Shown piece by piece: positions 1 through 6,878 of a stretch of DNA of 12,623 nt. Origin of the DNA: Chitinophagaceae bacterium (GTDB taxonomy: Bacteria; Bacteroidota; Bacteroidia; Chitinophagales; Chitinophagaceae); contig JABMML010000296.1 in assembly GCA_013205585.1 (NCBI GenBank), positions 1 to 12,623 of the forward strand. The letters are read 5' to 3'. The notes below the pieces were generated by a model. It did not search any database, had not been told where the DNA came from, and saw nothing but the letters and a program-made list of their open reading frames with translations. Position 1 is the first letter of the stretch. Each line of letters opens with the position of its first letter. The position numbers and the translations under genes were made by a program.

Positions 1-299
1 AAGCCATCACTTTTAAATCCGATGTTTACTACCACATCAGTTTTAGTTAAAGCAACAACAAGACCATTCATGATCTCACCGTCATTAATTTGTACGAAAG
101 TGTCATCATACACTTTATCATACTTTAGTCTTTCAGCTTCAGCATAAGCACTAACATTACGTTTGTCTACGCTCCAGTCAAAATCGTCATGGGCTGTAAT
201 AATTTGTTCAGGTGCTTTTGTTATCGCAGTTGCTTCAACAGCTGTAGCGCCGTCGAATTCCTGTGCGTCTGCGTTTAGGTTTTTAATAAATAATTTCAT
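1..299 (-). CDS. rpsA: 30S ribosomal protein S1, N-terminal part (runs off left edge)
   Basis: S1 is the large S1/OB-domain protein of the small subunit that binds mRNA and helps it load. Ninety-nine codons are present, from ATG at 299 to the window edge, with no stop. The start reads MKLFIKNLNADAQEF, followed by an acidic, Ala/Thr-rich stretch and then DDFDWSVDKRN. From about residue 67 the first S1 domain begins (DTFVQINDGEIMNG, then VVVNIGFKSDGL), the form I recall for S1 of Chitinophagaceae and relatives. The start is chosen because it is the first ATG after a candidate promoter. The leader ends GGATTTTAT with no Shine-Dalgarno sequence, and -3 is T, unlike most genes here. The gene has its own probable promoter and follows a terminator-like hairpin, so it is probably a separate transcript from the ribosomal cluster. 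The identification rests on motif recognition over a partial protein. Confidence 0.9.
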   Translation of the reverse strand, partial: MKLFIKNLNADAQEFDGATAVEATAITKAPEQIITAHDDFDWSVDKRNVSAYAEAERLKYDKVYDDTFVQINDGEIMNGLVVALTKTDVVVNIGFKSDG

Positions 300-306
300 A
301 TAAAAT

Positions 307-324
307 CCGGTGTTTTTGAACCGG
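307..324 (-). promoter_or_regulatory. Hairpin in the rpsA leader
   Basis: CCGGT (307-311) pairs with ACCGG (320-324) around an 8-nt loop. On the minus strand it lies 7 nt before the rpsA start codon and begins about where transcription would start from the -7 element at 329-336. The inverted repeat is seen directly. A role as a 5'-terminal stabilising hairpin or as a control site for S1 translation is inference. Confidence 0.45.
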
Positions 325-328
325 ACGG

Positions 329-336
329 CAAAGGTA
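329..336 (-). promoter_or_regulatory. Candidate -7 promoter element for rpsA
   Basis: The minus strand reads TACCTTTG, a full match to the Bacteroidota -7 consensus TAnnTTTG, ending 29 nt before the rpsA ATG. Transcription would start about 4 nt downstream and give a leader of roughly 25 nt. No good TTTG -33 element is present: that position falls inside the hairpin at 354-371. Six fixed bases can match by chance in AT-rich DNA, so position is the main support. Confidence 0.5.
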
Positions 337-338
337 GG

Positions 339-371
339 AAAAAACCAATAAAATAGCCCTAAAAAGGGCTA
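339..371 (-). terminator. Intrinsic terminator downstream of the flavoprotein gene
   Basis: A perfect 7-bp inverted repeat, TAGCCCT (354-360) and AGGGCTA (365-371), encloses a 4-nt loop. On the minus strand it is followed by a T-rich tract (353 down to 339, TTTTATTGGTTTTTT). It begins 31 nt past the flavoprotein stop codon. A second AT-rich hairpin, TTTTAG (383-388) with CTAAAA (393-398), lies between the stop codon and this one. The broken U-tract makes it weaker than the terminator after secY. Confidence 0.6.
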
Positions 372-402
372 AAAAATGCAGATTTTAGAGCGCTAAAACC
401 AG

Positions 403-1671
403 CTACCCCATGTGTTGGGCTGCAATCCAGCCAGAAGTCCAAGCATGTTGGAAATTAAAACCACCCGTAATGCCATCTACATCCATCATTTCTCCGGCAA
501 AATGAAGCCCAGGTACTAGTTTACTTTCCATTGTACTTGCCTCTATTTCGGATAATTCTACTCCACCACAAGTAACAAACTCTTCTTTAAAAGTTGTTTT
601 TCCTTTGATGGGTAAACTAGTTCTTACTAATTGTTGAATTAATATTTGTTGTTGAGCTGCTTTTAAATCGGCCCATTTAAGAGATGTACTAATAGCTGCT
701 GCTTGTAAAAAATAATGCCATAACCTATTGGGTAAATTAAAAGGATTTTTAGAACCCATTTCTCTTTTACCAAATTCTAATCTGAAATTGATCCATTCCA
801 TTCTTAAACTTTGTTCAGTATAAGTAGGTACCCAATTAATAATAATATTTCCTTCATAATTCACTGCAGCCATTTCTCTTGCACACCATGCCGATAACTT
901 AATAGCAGCAGGCCCACTTATACCCCAATGCGTAATTAATAAAGGGCCTTGTTCAATATGTTTATTGCCGGCCCACTGAATACTTGCATTGTCCACCGCA
1001 ACGCCCATTAAACTTGTAATTGATTTGTCGCTGGTATTAAAAGTAAATAAAGAAGGAACGGGTTCGACAATGGTATGACCTAAACGCGTTAACCATTTAA
1101 AACTATTGGCTTTTAGCATGCCTCCTGTTGCCATACAAATAGCATCGGCATTTATTATTGTGTTATTGGCAAGTGTAATAATAAATGTAGTATTACTATC
1201 AGTATTAGTATTGGTATTAATACTTTCATCCTTATTTTGCTTTTCTTTTACTATATCAACCACTTCATGATTGAGTAAAACTTGAATTTTATATTGATTT
1301 ACTTTTTGTAATAAACAGTCTATGATGGTTTCAGAATTATTAGTGGTGGGAAACATTCTACCATCTTTTTCAGTATGTAATGTCACACCGTTTTGAGCAA
1401 ACCAGGAAATGGTATTTTTTGTTGCAAATTGATAAAAGGCTTTTTTTAAAAAACGAGCACCACGAGGATACTTTTTTAATAGTATTTCAATATCAGGACA
1501 AGCATGCGTTACATTGCAACGACCGCCCCCACTCACTTTAACTTTCGATAAAATTTTAGTTGATTTTTCTAGAATAGAAATATCCCAATTCGGATGTAAC
1601 TCCGCAATTTGAATGGCAGAAAAAAATCCAGCTGCCCCACCCCCAATGACAACTATTTTTTTCTTTTCCAT
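403..1671 (-). CDS. BaiN/HI0933-family FAD-dependent flavoprotein
   Basis: A 422-residue protein of the HI0933/BaiN-like flavoprotein family (also annotated NAD(P)/FAD-dependent or aminoacetone oxidase family), probably cytosolic. Family hallmarks appear in order: a dinucleotide-binding VIGGGAAG (residues 8-15), VSGGGRCNVTH (46-56), DGRMFPTTN (103-111), ATGG (181-184), THWGISGPAAIKLS (247-260), VTCGGVELSEI (366-376), and the C-terminal FAD-contacting region GLHFAGEMMDVDGITGG (388-404). The length is normal for the family. No signal peptide or membrane segment is visible. The true substrate of most members is unknown, so no reaction is assigned. A low-complexity Asn/Thr run (residues 152-162) sits in a loop. 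The start at 1671 gives the FAD motif at the expected distance. It follows map by 67 nt with no clear promoter and could be co-transcribed with it. The stop is TAG. Confidence 0.88.
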   Translation of the reverse strand: MEKKKIVVIGGGAAGFFSAIQIAELHPNWDISILEKSTKILSKVKVSGGGRCNVTHACPDIEILLKKYPRGARFLKKAFYQFATKNTISWFAQNGVTLHTEKDGRMFPTTNNSETIIDCLLQKVNQYKIQVLLNHEVVDIVKEKQNKDESINTNTNTDSNTTFIITLANNTIINADAICMATGGMLKANSFKWLTRLGHTIVEPVPSLFTFNTSDKSITSLMGVAVDNASIQWAGNKHIEQGPLLITHWGISGPAAIKLSAWCAREMAAVNYEGNIIINWVPTYTEQSLRMEWINFRLEFGKREMGSKNPFNLPNRLWHYFLQAAAISTSLKWADLKAAQQQILIQQLVRTSLPIKGKTTFKEEFVTCGGVELSEIEASTMESKLVPGLHFAGEMMDVDGITGGFNFQHAWTSGWIAAQHMG

Positions 1672-1738
1672 TCTATAGTTTTTATAAAAATCTACGCTTT
1701 TAAAATATTTTTAATAGACTAGCCCTAATACTTATTAC

Positions 1739-2542
1739 TTAATAATAAGATGAATTTAAATTACTATTTGCTTTTTCAGCAGCTTCAATGATAGAAAAAT
1801 CAGATAAAATAAGCGCTTCTTTATTCTTTACACAAACATCGTGCTCAAAATGAACAGATACTTTTCCGTCCTGTGTTCTCACTGTCCAACCATCTTCTTC
1901 TGTAAATACTTTATGCGTGCCTAAATTAATCATTGGCTCAATGGCGAGTACCAAGTTTTCTTTCATCTTAAGTCCTGTTCCTCTTTTACCATAATTAGGC
2001 ACTTGAGGATCTTCGTGTAAACTCTTGCCTAGTCCATGTCCCACTAATTCCCTTACTACACCATAGCCATGTAATTTTTCAGTATGCTCTTGAATAGCAA
2101 AACCAATATCTCCAACTCTATTATTCACAATGGCTTTCTCAATGCCCTTGTACAAAGACTCCTTGGTCACTTTTACTAATTGCAATAATTCAGGGGCTAC
2201 TTCTCCAATGATAAAAGTATAGGCATGGTCTCCATGCCAGCCATTTAATACAACCCCTAAATCGATGGAAACAATATCTCCTTCTTTTAAAGGTATTTTA
2301 TTGGGAAAGCCATGCACCACTACATCATTGACAGAGGCGCAAATATTGTGCGGATAACCATTGTAATTATAAAAAGAAAGAGTACCCTTCTGGTCTTTTA
2401 CAAATTGCATACAAAACCTATCAATGTCTAAAGTAGTCATACCCGGCTTTAACTGGGTGGCCACTTGGGACAAGGTCTTGCTTACCAATAAGGCAGCCTC
2501 CTTCATTAATGCAACTTGCTGTTCAGTTTTTGTATAAACCAT
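1739..2542 (-). CDS. map: Type I methionine aminopeptidase
   Basis: This enzyme removes the initiator methionine from nascent proteins as they leave the ribosome. The 267-residue protein has the pita-bread fold signature and every metal ligand: Asp94 (SIDLG), Asp105 (GWHGD), His169 (LVGHG), Glu202 (IEPM) and Glu233 (HFEHD). The substrate-side histidines His77 (VVHGFP) and His176 (SLHED) are also present. No N-terminal SH3-binding or zinc-finger extension is seen, so it is the short bacterial class with a modest C-terminal tail (about residues 250-267). The neighbourhood is typical, since map often follows secY in bacteria. Here, however, a terminator-like hairpin stands between secY and map, along with a possible promoter, so map may be expressed separately or as attenuated read-through. 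The infA gene expected next is not present. Confidence 0.97.
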   Translation of the reverse strand: MVYTKTEQQVALMKEAALLVSKTLSQVATQLKPGMTTLDIDRFCMQFVKDQKGTLSFYNYNGYPHNICASVNDVVVHGFPNKIPLKEGDIVSIDLGVVLNGWHGDHAYTFIIGEVAPELLQLVKVTKESLYKGIEKAIVNNRVGDIGFAIQEHTEKLHGYGVVRELVGHGLGKSLHEDPQVPNYGKRGTGLKMKENLVLAIEPMINLGTHKVFTEEDGWTVRTQDGKVSVHFEHDVCVKNKEALILSDFSIIEAAEKANSNLNSSYY

Positions 2543-2559
2543 AATTCCCTTTATCTTAT

Positions 2560-2593
2560 AAAAAAAACAAACCTGTCGTTTAAAAGACAGGTT
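2560..2593 (-). terminator. Intrinsic terminator between secY and map
   Basis: A perfect 8-bp stem, AACCTGTC (2570-2577) and GACAGGTT (2586-2593), with an 8-nt loop. On the minus strand it is followed by TG and eight Ts (2567 down to 2560). It lies 35 nt past the secY stop and ends 17 nt before the map ATG. This is the best terminator in the window and probably closes the S10-spc transcript. Because a candidate promoter lies just upstream, it could instead act as an attenuator in the map leader. Confidence 0.8.
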
Positions 2594-2595
2594 CG

Positions 2596-2603
2596 CAAAT
2601 ATA
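2596..2603 (-). promoter_or_regulatory. Candidate -7 promoter element for map
   Basis: The minus strand reads TATATTTG, a full match to TAnnTTTG, in the secY/map spacer. Predicted initiation falls at about 2592-2593, the first base of the terminator hairpin. No TTTG is seen at the -33 position, which overlaps the secY stop codon region. The match is real, but its function is uncertain in AT-rich DNA. Confidence 0.35.
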
Positions 2604-2628
2604 AATATTTTAACTAGTACCTTTTAAA

Positions 2629-3975
2629 CTATATAGGTGAATTCGTAATAGGCGATCTTCCTTGAATACGTCCGGTATTCATTAACCCGTCGTATTGACG
2701 CATTAATAAATGAGTTTCTATTTGTTGTAATGTATCTAAGACAACGCCTACCATAATTAATAATGAAGTTCCTCCAAAGAAAGTACTGAAACCTTGTGTC
2801 ACACCTAATTTTTGTGCAAAGCCAGGTAAGATACCTACTAGTGCTAATAAGATGGCGCCAGGTAAAGTAATTTTATCCATCACTGATCCAATATAGTCTG
2901 TAGTAGGTTGACCTGGTTTAACACCTGGCACAAAACCATTATTACGTTTAAGGTCTTCAGAAATTTGTTTTGGATTAAAGATTAACGCAGTATATAAGAA
3001 GGTAAATCCAATAACCATAATAGAATAGATTAACATATACCATACATTACTATGGTCGTTGAATATTCTTACAATGCCCTGCGCAGAATCGATATTAGTA
3101 AATGAAACCAAGGTAGGTAAGAACATAATAGCTTGCGCAAATATGATTGGCATCACACCAGCACTATTTACTTTAACAGGTAAAAACTGACGTGCACCAC
3201 CCACTTGAGAACCACCAATAATTTGCTTCGCATAGGTAACAGGTATTTTACGTACACCTTGTACTAGTAAAATTAAACCCATGACAACAGTTACTAAAAT
3301 AGCAATCTCAATTAAAAATATTAATAAACCACCACCGCCTTTTTGGCTTTTAGAACTAAATTCTAAAATAAGTGATTGTGGTAAACGCGCTAAGATACCG
3401 ACCATGATAATAATAGAAGTACCATTACCTAAACCTTTATCTTGAATTTTTTCACCTAACCACATAACAAATAAGGTACCTGCAGTTAAAGTAATAACAG
3501 TTGATAACCAGAAATAAGGTTTGAAGGCAGGGATAAGTGCATCTGCATATCCTGGACTATTTAAATAAGCAACATAAGCGCCCGCTTGGAAAGCAGTAAC
3601 GATTACTGTTAAATAACGCGTCCATTGATTAATTTTATTACGACCACTCTCTCCTTCCTTTTGAACTTTTTGCAATTGAGGAACCAAGATGGTCATTAAC
3701 TGCATAAAGATAGAAGCAGAAATATAAGGCATGATACCTAATGCTAAAACAGATGCTTGCGAAAACGCACCACCTGCAAACATGTCAAAAATACCCAGTA
3801 AGCCATTGTTTGTACCTGATTTTTGAGCAGCTTCAATAGCCAAAGGATCAATGCCTGGCAAAGTAATTTGCGCACCAATACGGTAGGTTAATACTAAAGC
3901 TAAAGTGACAAGAATTTTACCTCTTAAGTCAGTGATAGTCCAGATATTTTTTAAAGTATCAAATAATTTTTTCAT
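2629..3975 (-). CDS. secY: Preprotein translocase channel subunit SecY
   Basis: SecY is the pore of the SecYEG translocon in the inner membrane. The 448-residue protein shows ten hydrophobic segments, at roughly residues 19-39, 77-97, 119-139, 153-173, 186-206, 216-238, 271-293, 310-333, 370-388 and 397-417. The plug region GIFDMFAGGAFSQ (61-73) precedes the signature LGIMPYISASIFMQL (79-93). Other family blocks are GLGNGTSIIIMVGI (181-194), LPVKVNSAGVMPIIFAQA (265-282) and the cytoplasmic loop NNGFVPGVKPGQPT (345-358) that contacts SecA and the ribosome. That loop has GVKPG where E. coli has GIRPG, which I recall as usual in this phylum. It is the last gene of the spc cluster, 79 nt after rplO, and ends in TAG. 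The base at -3 of its start is C, one of only three exceptions here. Confidence 0.98.
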   Translation of the reverse strand: MKKLFDTLKNIWTITDLRGKILVTLALVLTYRIGAQITLPGIDPLAIEAAQKSGTNNGLLGIFDMFAGGAFSQASVLALGIMPYISASIFMQLMTILVPQLQKVQKEGESGRNKINQWTRYLTVIVTAFQAGAYVAYLNSPGYADALIPAFKPYFWLSTVITLTAGTLFVMWLGEKIQDKGLGNGTSIIIMVGILARLPQSLILEFSSKSQKGGGGLLIFLIEIAILVTVVMGLILLVQGVRKIPVTYAKQIIGGSQVGGARQFLPVKVNSAGVMPIIFAQAIMFLPTLVSFTNIDSAQGIVRIFNDHSNVWYMLIYSIMVIGFTFLYTALIFNPKQISEDLKRNNGFVPGVKPGQPTTDYIGSVMDKITLPGAILLALVGILPGFAQKLGVTQGFSTFFGGTSLLIMVGVVLDTLQQIETHLLMRQYDGLMNTGRIQGRSPITNSPI

Positions 3976-4054
3976 CAGTGTTTAATTATTGTCCAAAAAG
4001 CACTTTTTAAATTTAAAAAAACGCCCATTAGCAGGTCTCGAATATACATTAATA

Positions 4055-4501
4055 TTAGATAATTTCAATGGTTCCGCCTGCTGCAACGATGGCTTCTTGT
4101 GCCTTCTTGCTAGCTGCGTTTACTCTAAAATTGATCTTTGTTTTCAATTCACCGTTCGCTAACAACTTTACCAAGTCGGTACGTGCTATCAAACTATTCA
4201 TGTATAAGTTTTCTGGAGTAATTTCTTTGAAACCGTATTTCTCAATTAACTGGTCTAATTGACCTAGATTAAATACGACGTATTCTATTCTATTGATGTT
4301 CTTGAATCCACGCTTTGGAACTCTACGTTGGATTGGCATTTGACCACCTTCGTGTGCCATTTTACTCTTGTAACCTGCACGGCTTTGACCGCCTTTGTTA
4401 CCTTTTGTAGAAGTACCACCTTTACCAGATGCTTCTCCTCTACCAATTCTAATTGCTTTGTGAACCGAACCTTCTGCAGGTTTTAAATTGTGTAATTTCA
4501 T
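4055..4501 (-). CDS. rplO: 50S ribosomal protein L15
   Basis: L15 is a late-assembling protein of the large subunit that runs into 23S rRNA near the central region. The 148-residue protein has the Gly/Lys-rich N-terminal extension (GRGEASGKGGTSTKGNKGG, residues 20-38), followed by GYKSKMAHEGGQMPIQRRVPK (about 43-63). The C-terminal globular part ends in the family signature around KINFRVNAASKKAQEAIVAAGG (122-143), broken here only as a position guide. The length matches the family. It lies between rpmD and secY in normal spc order. Its start has a pure A-run upstream (seven As including the A of ATG), and a short G/C hairpin lies 20-32 nt before the start. Confidence 0.98.
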   Translation of the reverse strand: MKLHNLKPAEGSVHKAIRIGRGEASGKGGTSTKGNKGGQSRAGYKSKMAHEGGQMPIQRRVPKRGFKNINRIEYVVFNLGQLDQLIEKYGFKEITPENLYMNSLIARTDLVKLLANGELKTKINFRVNAASKKAQEAIVAAGGTIEII

Positions 4502-4520
4502 TTTTTTGATTTTTACTTTC

Positions 4521-4533
4521 GGGGTATCTCCCC
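4521..4533 (-). promoter_or_regulatory. Short G/C hairpin in the rplO leader
   Basis: GGGG (4521-4524) pairs with CCCC (4530-4533) across a 5-nt loop, in a spacer that is otherwise nearly all A and T. On the minus strand it is followed by an unstructured A-rich leader up to the rplO ATG. No U-tract follows, so it is not a terminator. A role in processing or translational control is possible but unsupported. Confidence 0.3.
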
Positions 4534-4565
4534 TCGCTTATTTATAAATATTGAAGAAAAATAGC

Positions 4566-4748
4566 TTATGCTATTTCTTCCACTTTTACTAAGTGTAAAA
4601 CTTTGTTAACCATTCCTAAAATTTGAGGAGTAGCCTCCACTTCTTTAGAAGCGTTCATTTTTTTTAAACCCAACGCAATTAAAGTTTGTTTTTGACGCTC
4701 TGATCTGTCAATACCACTTTTCACTTGAGTAATTTTTATTTTTTTCAT
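4566..4748 (-). CDS. rpmD: 50S ribosomal protein L30
   Basis: A 60-residue protein of the normal bacterial L30 size, with the short beta-alpha-beta fold. Recognisable parts are MKKIKITQVKSGIDR at the start, the helix ERQKQTLIALGLKKMN (about 17-32), and a C-terminal MVNKVLHLVKVEEIA in which the MVxKVxHLVxVEE pattern is typical. It sits between rpsE and rplO as in nearly all spc operons. The upstream spacer is 45 nt and the start has A at -3. No unusual feature is seen. Confidence 0.95.
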   Translation of the reverse strand: MKKIKITQVKSGIDRSERQKQTLIALGLKKMNASKEVEATPQILGMVNKVLHLVKVEEIA

Positions 4749-4793
4749 CGTTGAATTATTTATAATCGTATTAAGAATTTGCTATTGTTAAGC

Positions 4794-5315
4794 TTATCCG
4801 TTGAATACTTTTGATAATTTGATATTTCTTGTTTTAGCCACTTGAACTGGCTCACGTAATAAACCTAAAGCTTTGATGGTTGCTTTTACCACGTTATGTG
4901 GATTCGCAGAACCTAAACTCTTAGCTAAGATATCCGTGATACCTGCGCTCTCTAATACAGCACGCATGCTACCACCCGCAATTACACCGGCTCCGTGTGC
5001 AGCTGGCTTAATCATTACTTTAGCAGCACCTTCTTTAGCCAATTGCTCATGAGGAATTGTTCCGTGCATAATAGGCACTTTCACTAAGTTCTTTTTAGCA
5101 TCTTCAATACCTTTTGTAATAGCTTCTTGAACTTCTTTGGCTTTTCCTAGACCTTGACCTACAACGCCATTTTCGTTCCCTACTACTACTAAAGCTGAGA
5201 AGCTAAAAGTACGTCCACCCTTTGTTGTTTTAACTACACGGTTTATAGAAACTACTTTTTCTTTTAGTTCTACATCACCAGCTGCTTTAACTTTACTTAC
5301 ATTTACTTTAGACAT
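4794..5315 (-). CDS. rpsE: 30S ribosomal protein S5
   Basis: S5 helps maintain decoding accuracy and lines the mRNA entry channel. The 173-residue protein has the N-terminal double-stranded RNA-binding domain with the family signature (residues 33-65, beginning [15 protein letters not shown] and including [13 protein letters not shown]). The C-terminal domain follows, with the block [20 protein letters not shown] (103-122). The motif [16 protein letters not shown] (135-150) is also standard. It lies 27 nt after rplR. Length and order are normal. Confidence 0.98.
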   Translation of the reverse strand: MSKVNVSKVKAAGDVELKEKVVSINRVVKTTKGGRTFSFSALVVVGNENGVVGQGLGKAKEVQEAITKGIEDAKKNLVKVPIMHGTIPHEQLAKEGAAKVMIKPAAHGAGVIAGGSMRAVLESAGITDILAKSLGSANPHNVVKATIKALGLLREPVQVAKTRNIKLSKVFNG

Positions 5316-5342
5316 GATTTTCTATTAGTATTTTTTATCGAA

Positions 5343-5693
5343 TTAAAATTGTAATCCACCCTCTCTTGCACCTTCAGCAACTGCCTTAATTCTACCGTGG
5401 TACAAATTACCACCTCTGTCGAATACACATGTTGTGATTGAAAGCGCTGCTGCTTTTTTAGCAACTGCTTGACCAGCTAATTTAGCTTTCTCAATTTTTA
5501 CTACTTTTTGAGCTGCAATATCTGCTTCTCTAGAAGAAGAGGAGGCTAATGTTACGCCATTTACATCATCAATTAATTGACAATAAATATCGGCGTTACT
5601 TCTAAATACAGATAAACGAGGTCTCGCAGCAGTACCTATTACTTTTTTGCGAATTCTATATCTGATTTTCTGTCTTTGAGCTAATTTACTCAT
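5343..5693 (-). CDS. rplR: 50S ribosomal protein L18
   Basis: L18 binds 5S rRNA with L5 and anchors the central protuberance. The 116-residue protein begins with a basic stretch (QRQKIRYRIRKKVIG, residues 6-20) followed by RPRLSVFRSNADIYCQLIDD (24-43). It ends in the conserved C-terminal block FDRGGNLYHGRIKAVAEGAR (91-110) and EGGLQF. The length is typical. It lies between rplF and rpsE; the 51-nt spacer before it has no convincing structure. Confidence 0.98.
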   Translation of the reverse strand: MSKLAQRQKIRYRIRKKVIGTAARPRLSVFRSNADIYCQLIDDVNGVTLASSSSREADIAAQKVVKIEKAKLAGQAVAKKAAALSITTCVFDRGGNLYHGRIKAVAEGAREGGLQF

Positions 5694-5744
5694 ATTATTT
5701 ATTTTTTATTCGAGCGATGCTGCCGCCCTTTTATTTTTTAATTT

Positions 5745-6296
5745 TTATTTACCTGCTGCTTTACCTGCTTTTCTTCTTACCACCTCATCAGAATAACGAA
5801 CCCCTTTTCCTTTGTATGGTTCTGGTTTACGTAAACCACGAATCTTAGCAGCTACTTGTCCAATTAATTGTTTGTCGCTACCTTCTAAAAAGATTTTAGG
5901 ATTTTGTCCTTTCTCTGTAGTAGTAGTTACTTTTAATTCTTTAGGTACCTCAAAAATGATATTATGAGAATATCCTAAAGCAAGGTCTAATATATTACCA
6001 GCGTTGGTGGCTTTAAAACCCACACCCACTAATTCTAAGTCTTTTTTATAACCATCCGTTACACCTTTCACCAAGTTGCTAAGTAAAGAACGGTATAAAC
6101 CGTGCATAGCTCTGTGACGAATTTGTTCTGTTGGACGCTTAACAATCAATTCGGTTTCAGTGATTTCAATAACGATATCACGATCAATTTCTTGTGTTAG
6201 AGTTCCTTTAGGTCCTTTTACAGTTACTATTGCACCCTCTACAGAAATGGTTACCCCTTTTGGGATACTTACCGGTTTTTTTCCAATTCTAGACAT
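5745..6296 (-). CDS. rplF: 50S ribosomal protein L6
   Basis: L6 sits near the factor-binding region of the large subunit, next to the sarcin-ricin loop. The 183-residue protein starts MSRIGKKPVSIPKGVTI and contains two tandem copies of the L6 fold (about 1-80 and 82-175). The second ends with the signature RKPEPYKGKGVRYSDE (156-171) and a basic tail, VVRRKAGKAAGK. The length matches the family. The spacer upstream, toward rpsH, is the longest in the cluster at 144 nt and contains a perfect 21-bp tandem duplication. Confidence 0.98.
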   Translation of the reverse strand: MSRIGKKPVSIPKGVTISVEGAIVTVKGPKGTLTQEIDRDIVIEITETELIVKRPTEQIRHRAMHGLYRSLLSNLVKGVTDGYKKDLELVGVGFKATNAGNILDLALGYSHNIIFEVPKELKVTTTTEKGQNPKIFLEGSDKQLIGQVAAKIRGLRKPEPYKGKGVRYSDEVVRRKAGKAAGK

Positions 6297-6383
6297 AGTC
6301 GTTTTTTTATTTTGTTTGATACTTGGTTGCTTTCAGCCCCGACTAAAGGCTTAAGTACAAATCAAGTAATTAATTTATTACTC

Positions 6384-6425
6384 TAATACAATTATACAAT
6401 ACTATAATACAATTATACAATACTA
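6384..6425. repeat. Perfect 21-bp tandem duplication in the rpsH/rplF spacer
   Basis: Two identical, directly adjacent 21-bp units occupy 6384-6404 and 6405-6425. Each starts TAATACAATT and ends CAATACTA, and each contains smaller ATACAAT-like sub-repeats. The pair begins 16 nt beyond the rpsH stop codon on the minus strand. It is AT-only apart from the C bases, has no coding potential, and does not form a strong hairpin. Confidence 0.95.
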
Positions 6426-6440
6426 TTATTATGCAGCTCC

Positions 6441-6839
6441 TTAAGAGATAGCACATAATACCTCACCCCCTACATTATTCGCTTTCGCTTGCTTATCTGT
6501 TAATACTCCTTTTGAAGTACTTAAGATAGCAATACCTAAACCATTACTTACTCTTTTAATTTCAGCTGGCTTTGCGTATTGACGCAAACCTGGACGACTA
6601 ATACGATCTAAAGAACGAATCGCTGGTTGCTTTGTTGACGGATCGTACTTCAAGGCAATTTTAATTAACCCTTGTTTACTATCATCTTCGAATTTGTATT
6701 TCAAGATATATCCTTGATCATACAAAATTTCAGTGATGCGCTTTTTTAAGTTGGAAGCAGGAATTTCAACGATACGGTGTTGCGCCATTTGGGCGTTACG
6801 TATTCTTGTTAAGTAGTCTGCTATTGGATCTGTTACCAT
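6441..6839 (-). CDS. rpsH: 30S ribosomal protein S8
   Basis: S8 binds the central domain of 16S rRNA early in assembly; in E. coli it also represses spc operon translation. The 132-residue protein starts MVTDPIADYLTRIRNAQMA, with the usual DPIADxLTRIRNA pattern. It ends in the family signature GLGIAILSTSKGVLTDKQA (100-118) and then NNVGGEVLCAIS. The length is typical. I see no obvious copy of an S8-binding helix near rplE, so E. coli-like feedback cannot be claimed. The spacer after it is unusually long and carries the 21-bp duplication. Confidence 0.98.
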   Translation of the reverse strand: MVTDPIADYLTRIRNAQMAQHRIVEIPASNLKKRITEILYDQGYILKYKFEDDSKQGLIKIALKYDPSTKQPAIRSLDRISRPGLRQYAKPAEIKRVSNGLGIAILSTSKGVLTDKQAKANNVGGEVLCAIS

Positions 6840-6878
6840 ATTACTATTTTAAATCAGTTCTAAATTTTGTTTATTAAA

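Noticed and set aside
2917..2919. Lys in the SecY GVKPG loop where E. coli has an essential Arg
   Set aside because: The change is conservative and, as I recall, typical of SecY in this phylum, so it is not a defect.
6335..6351. Possible hairpin AGCC/GGCT in the rpsH/rplF spacer
   Set aside because: Only a 4-bp stem with a 9-nt loop and no U-tract; too weak to call.
6361..6368. TTGATTTG on the minus strand as an internal promoter for rplF
   Set aside because: It misses the TA of TAnnTTTG and no -33 element is seen, so I do not call a promoter.
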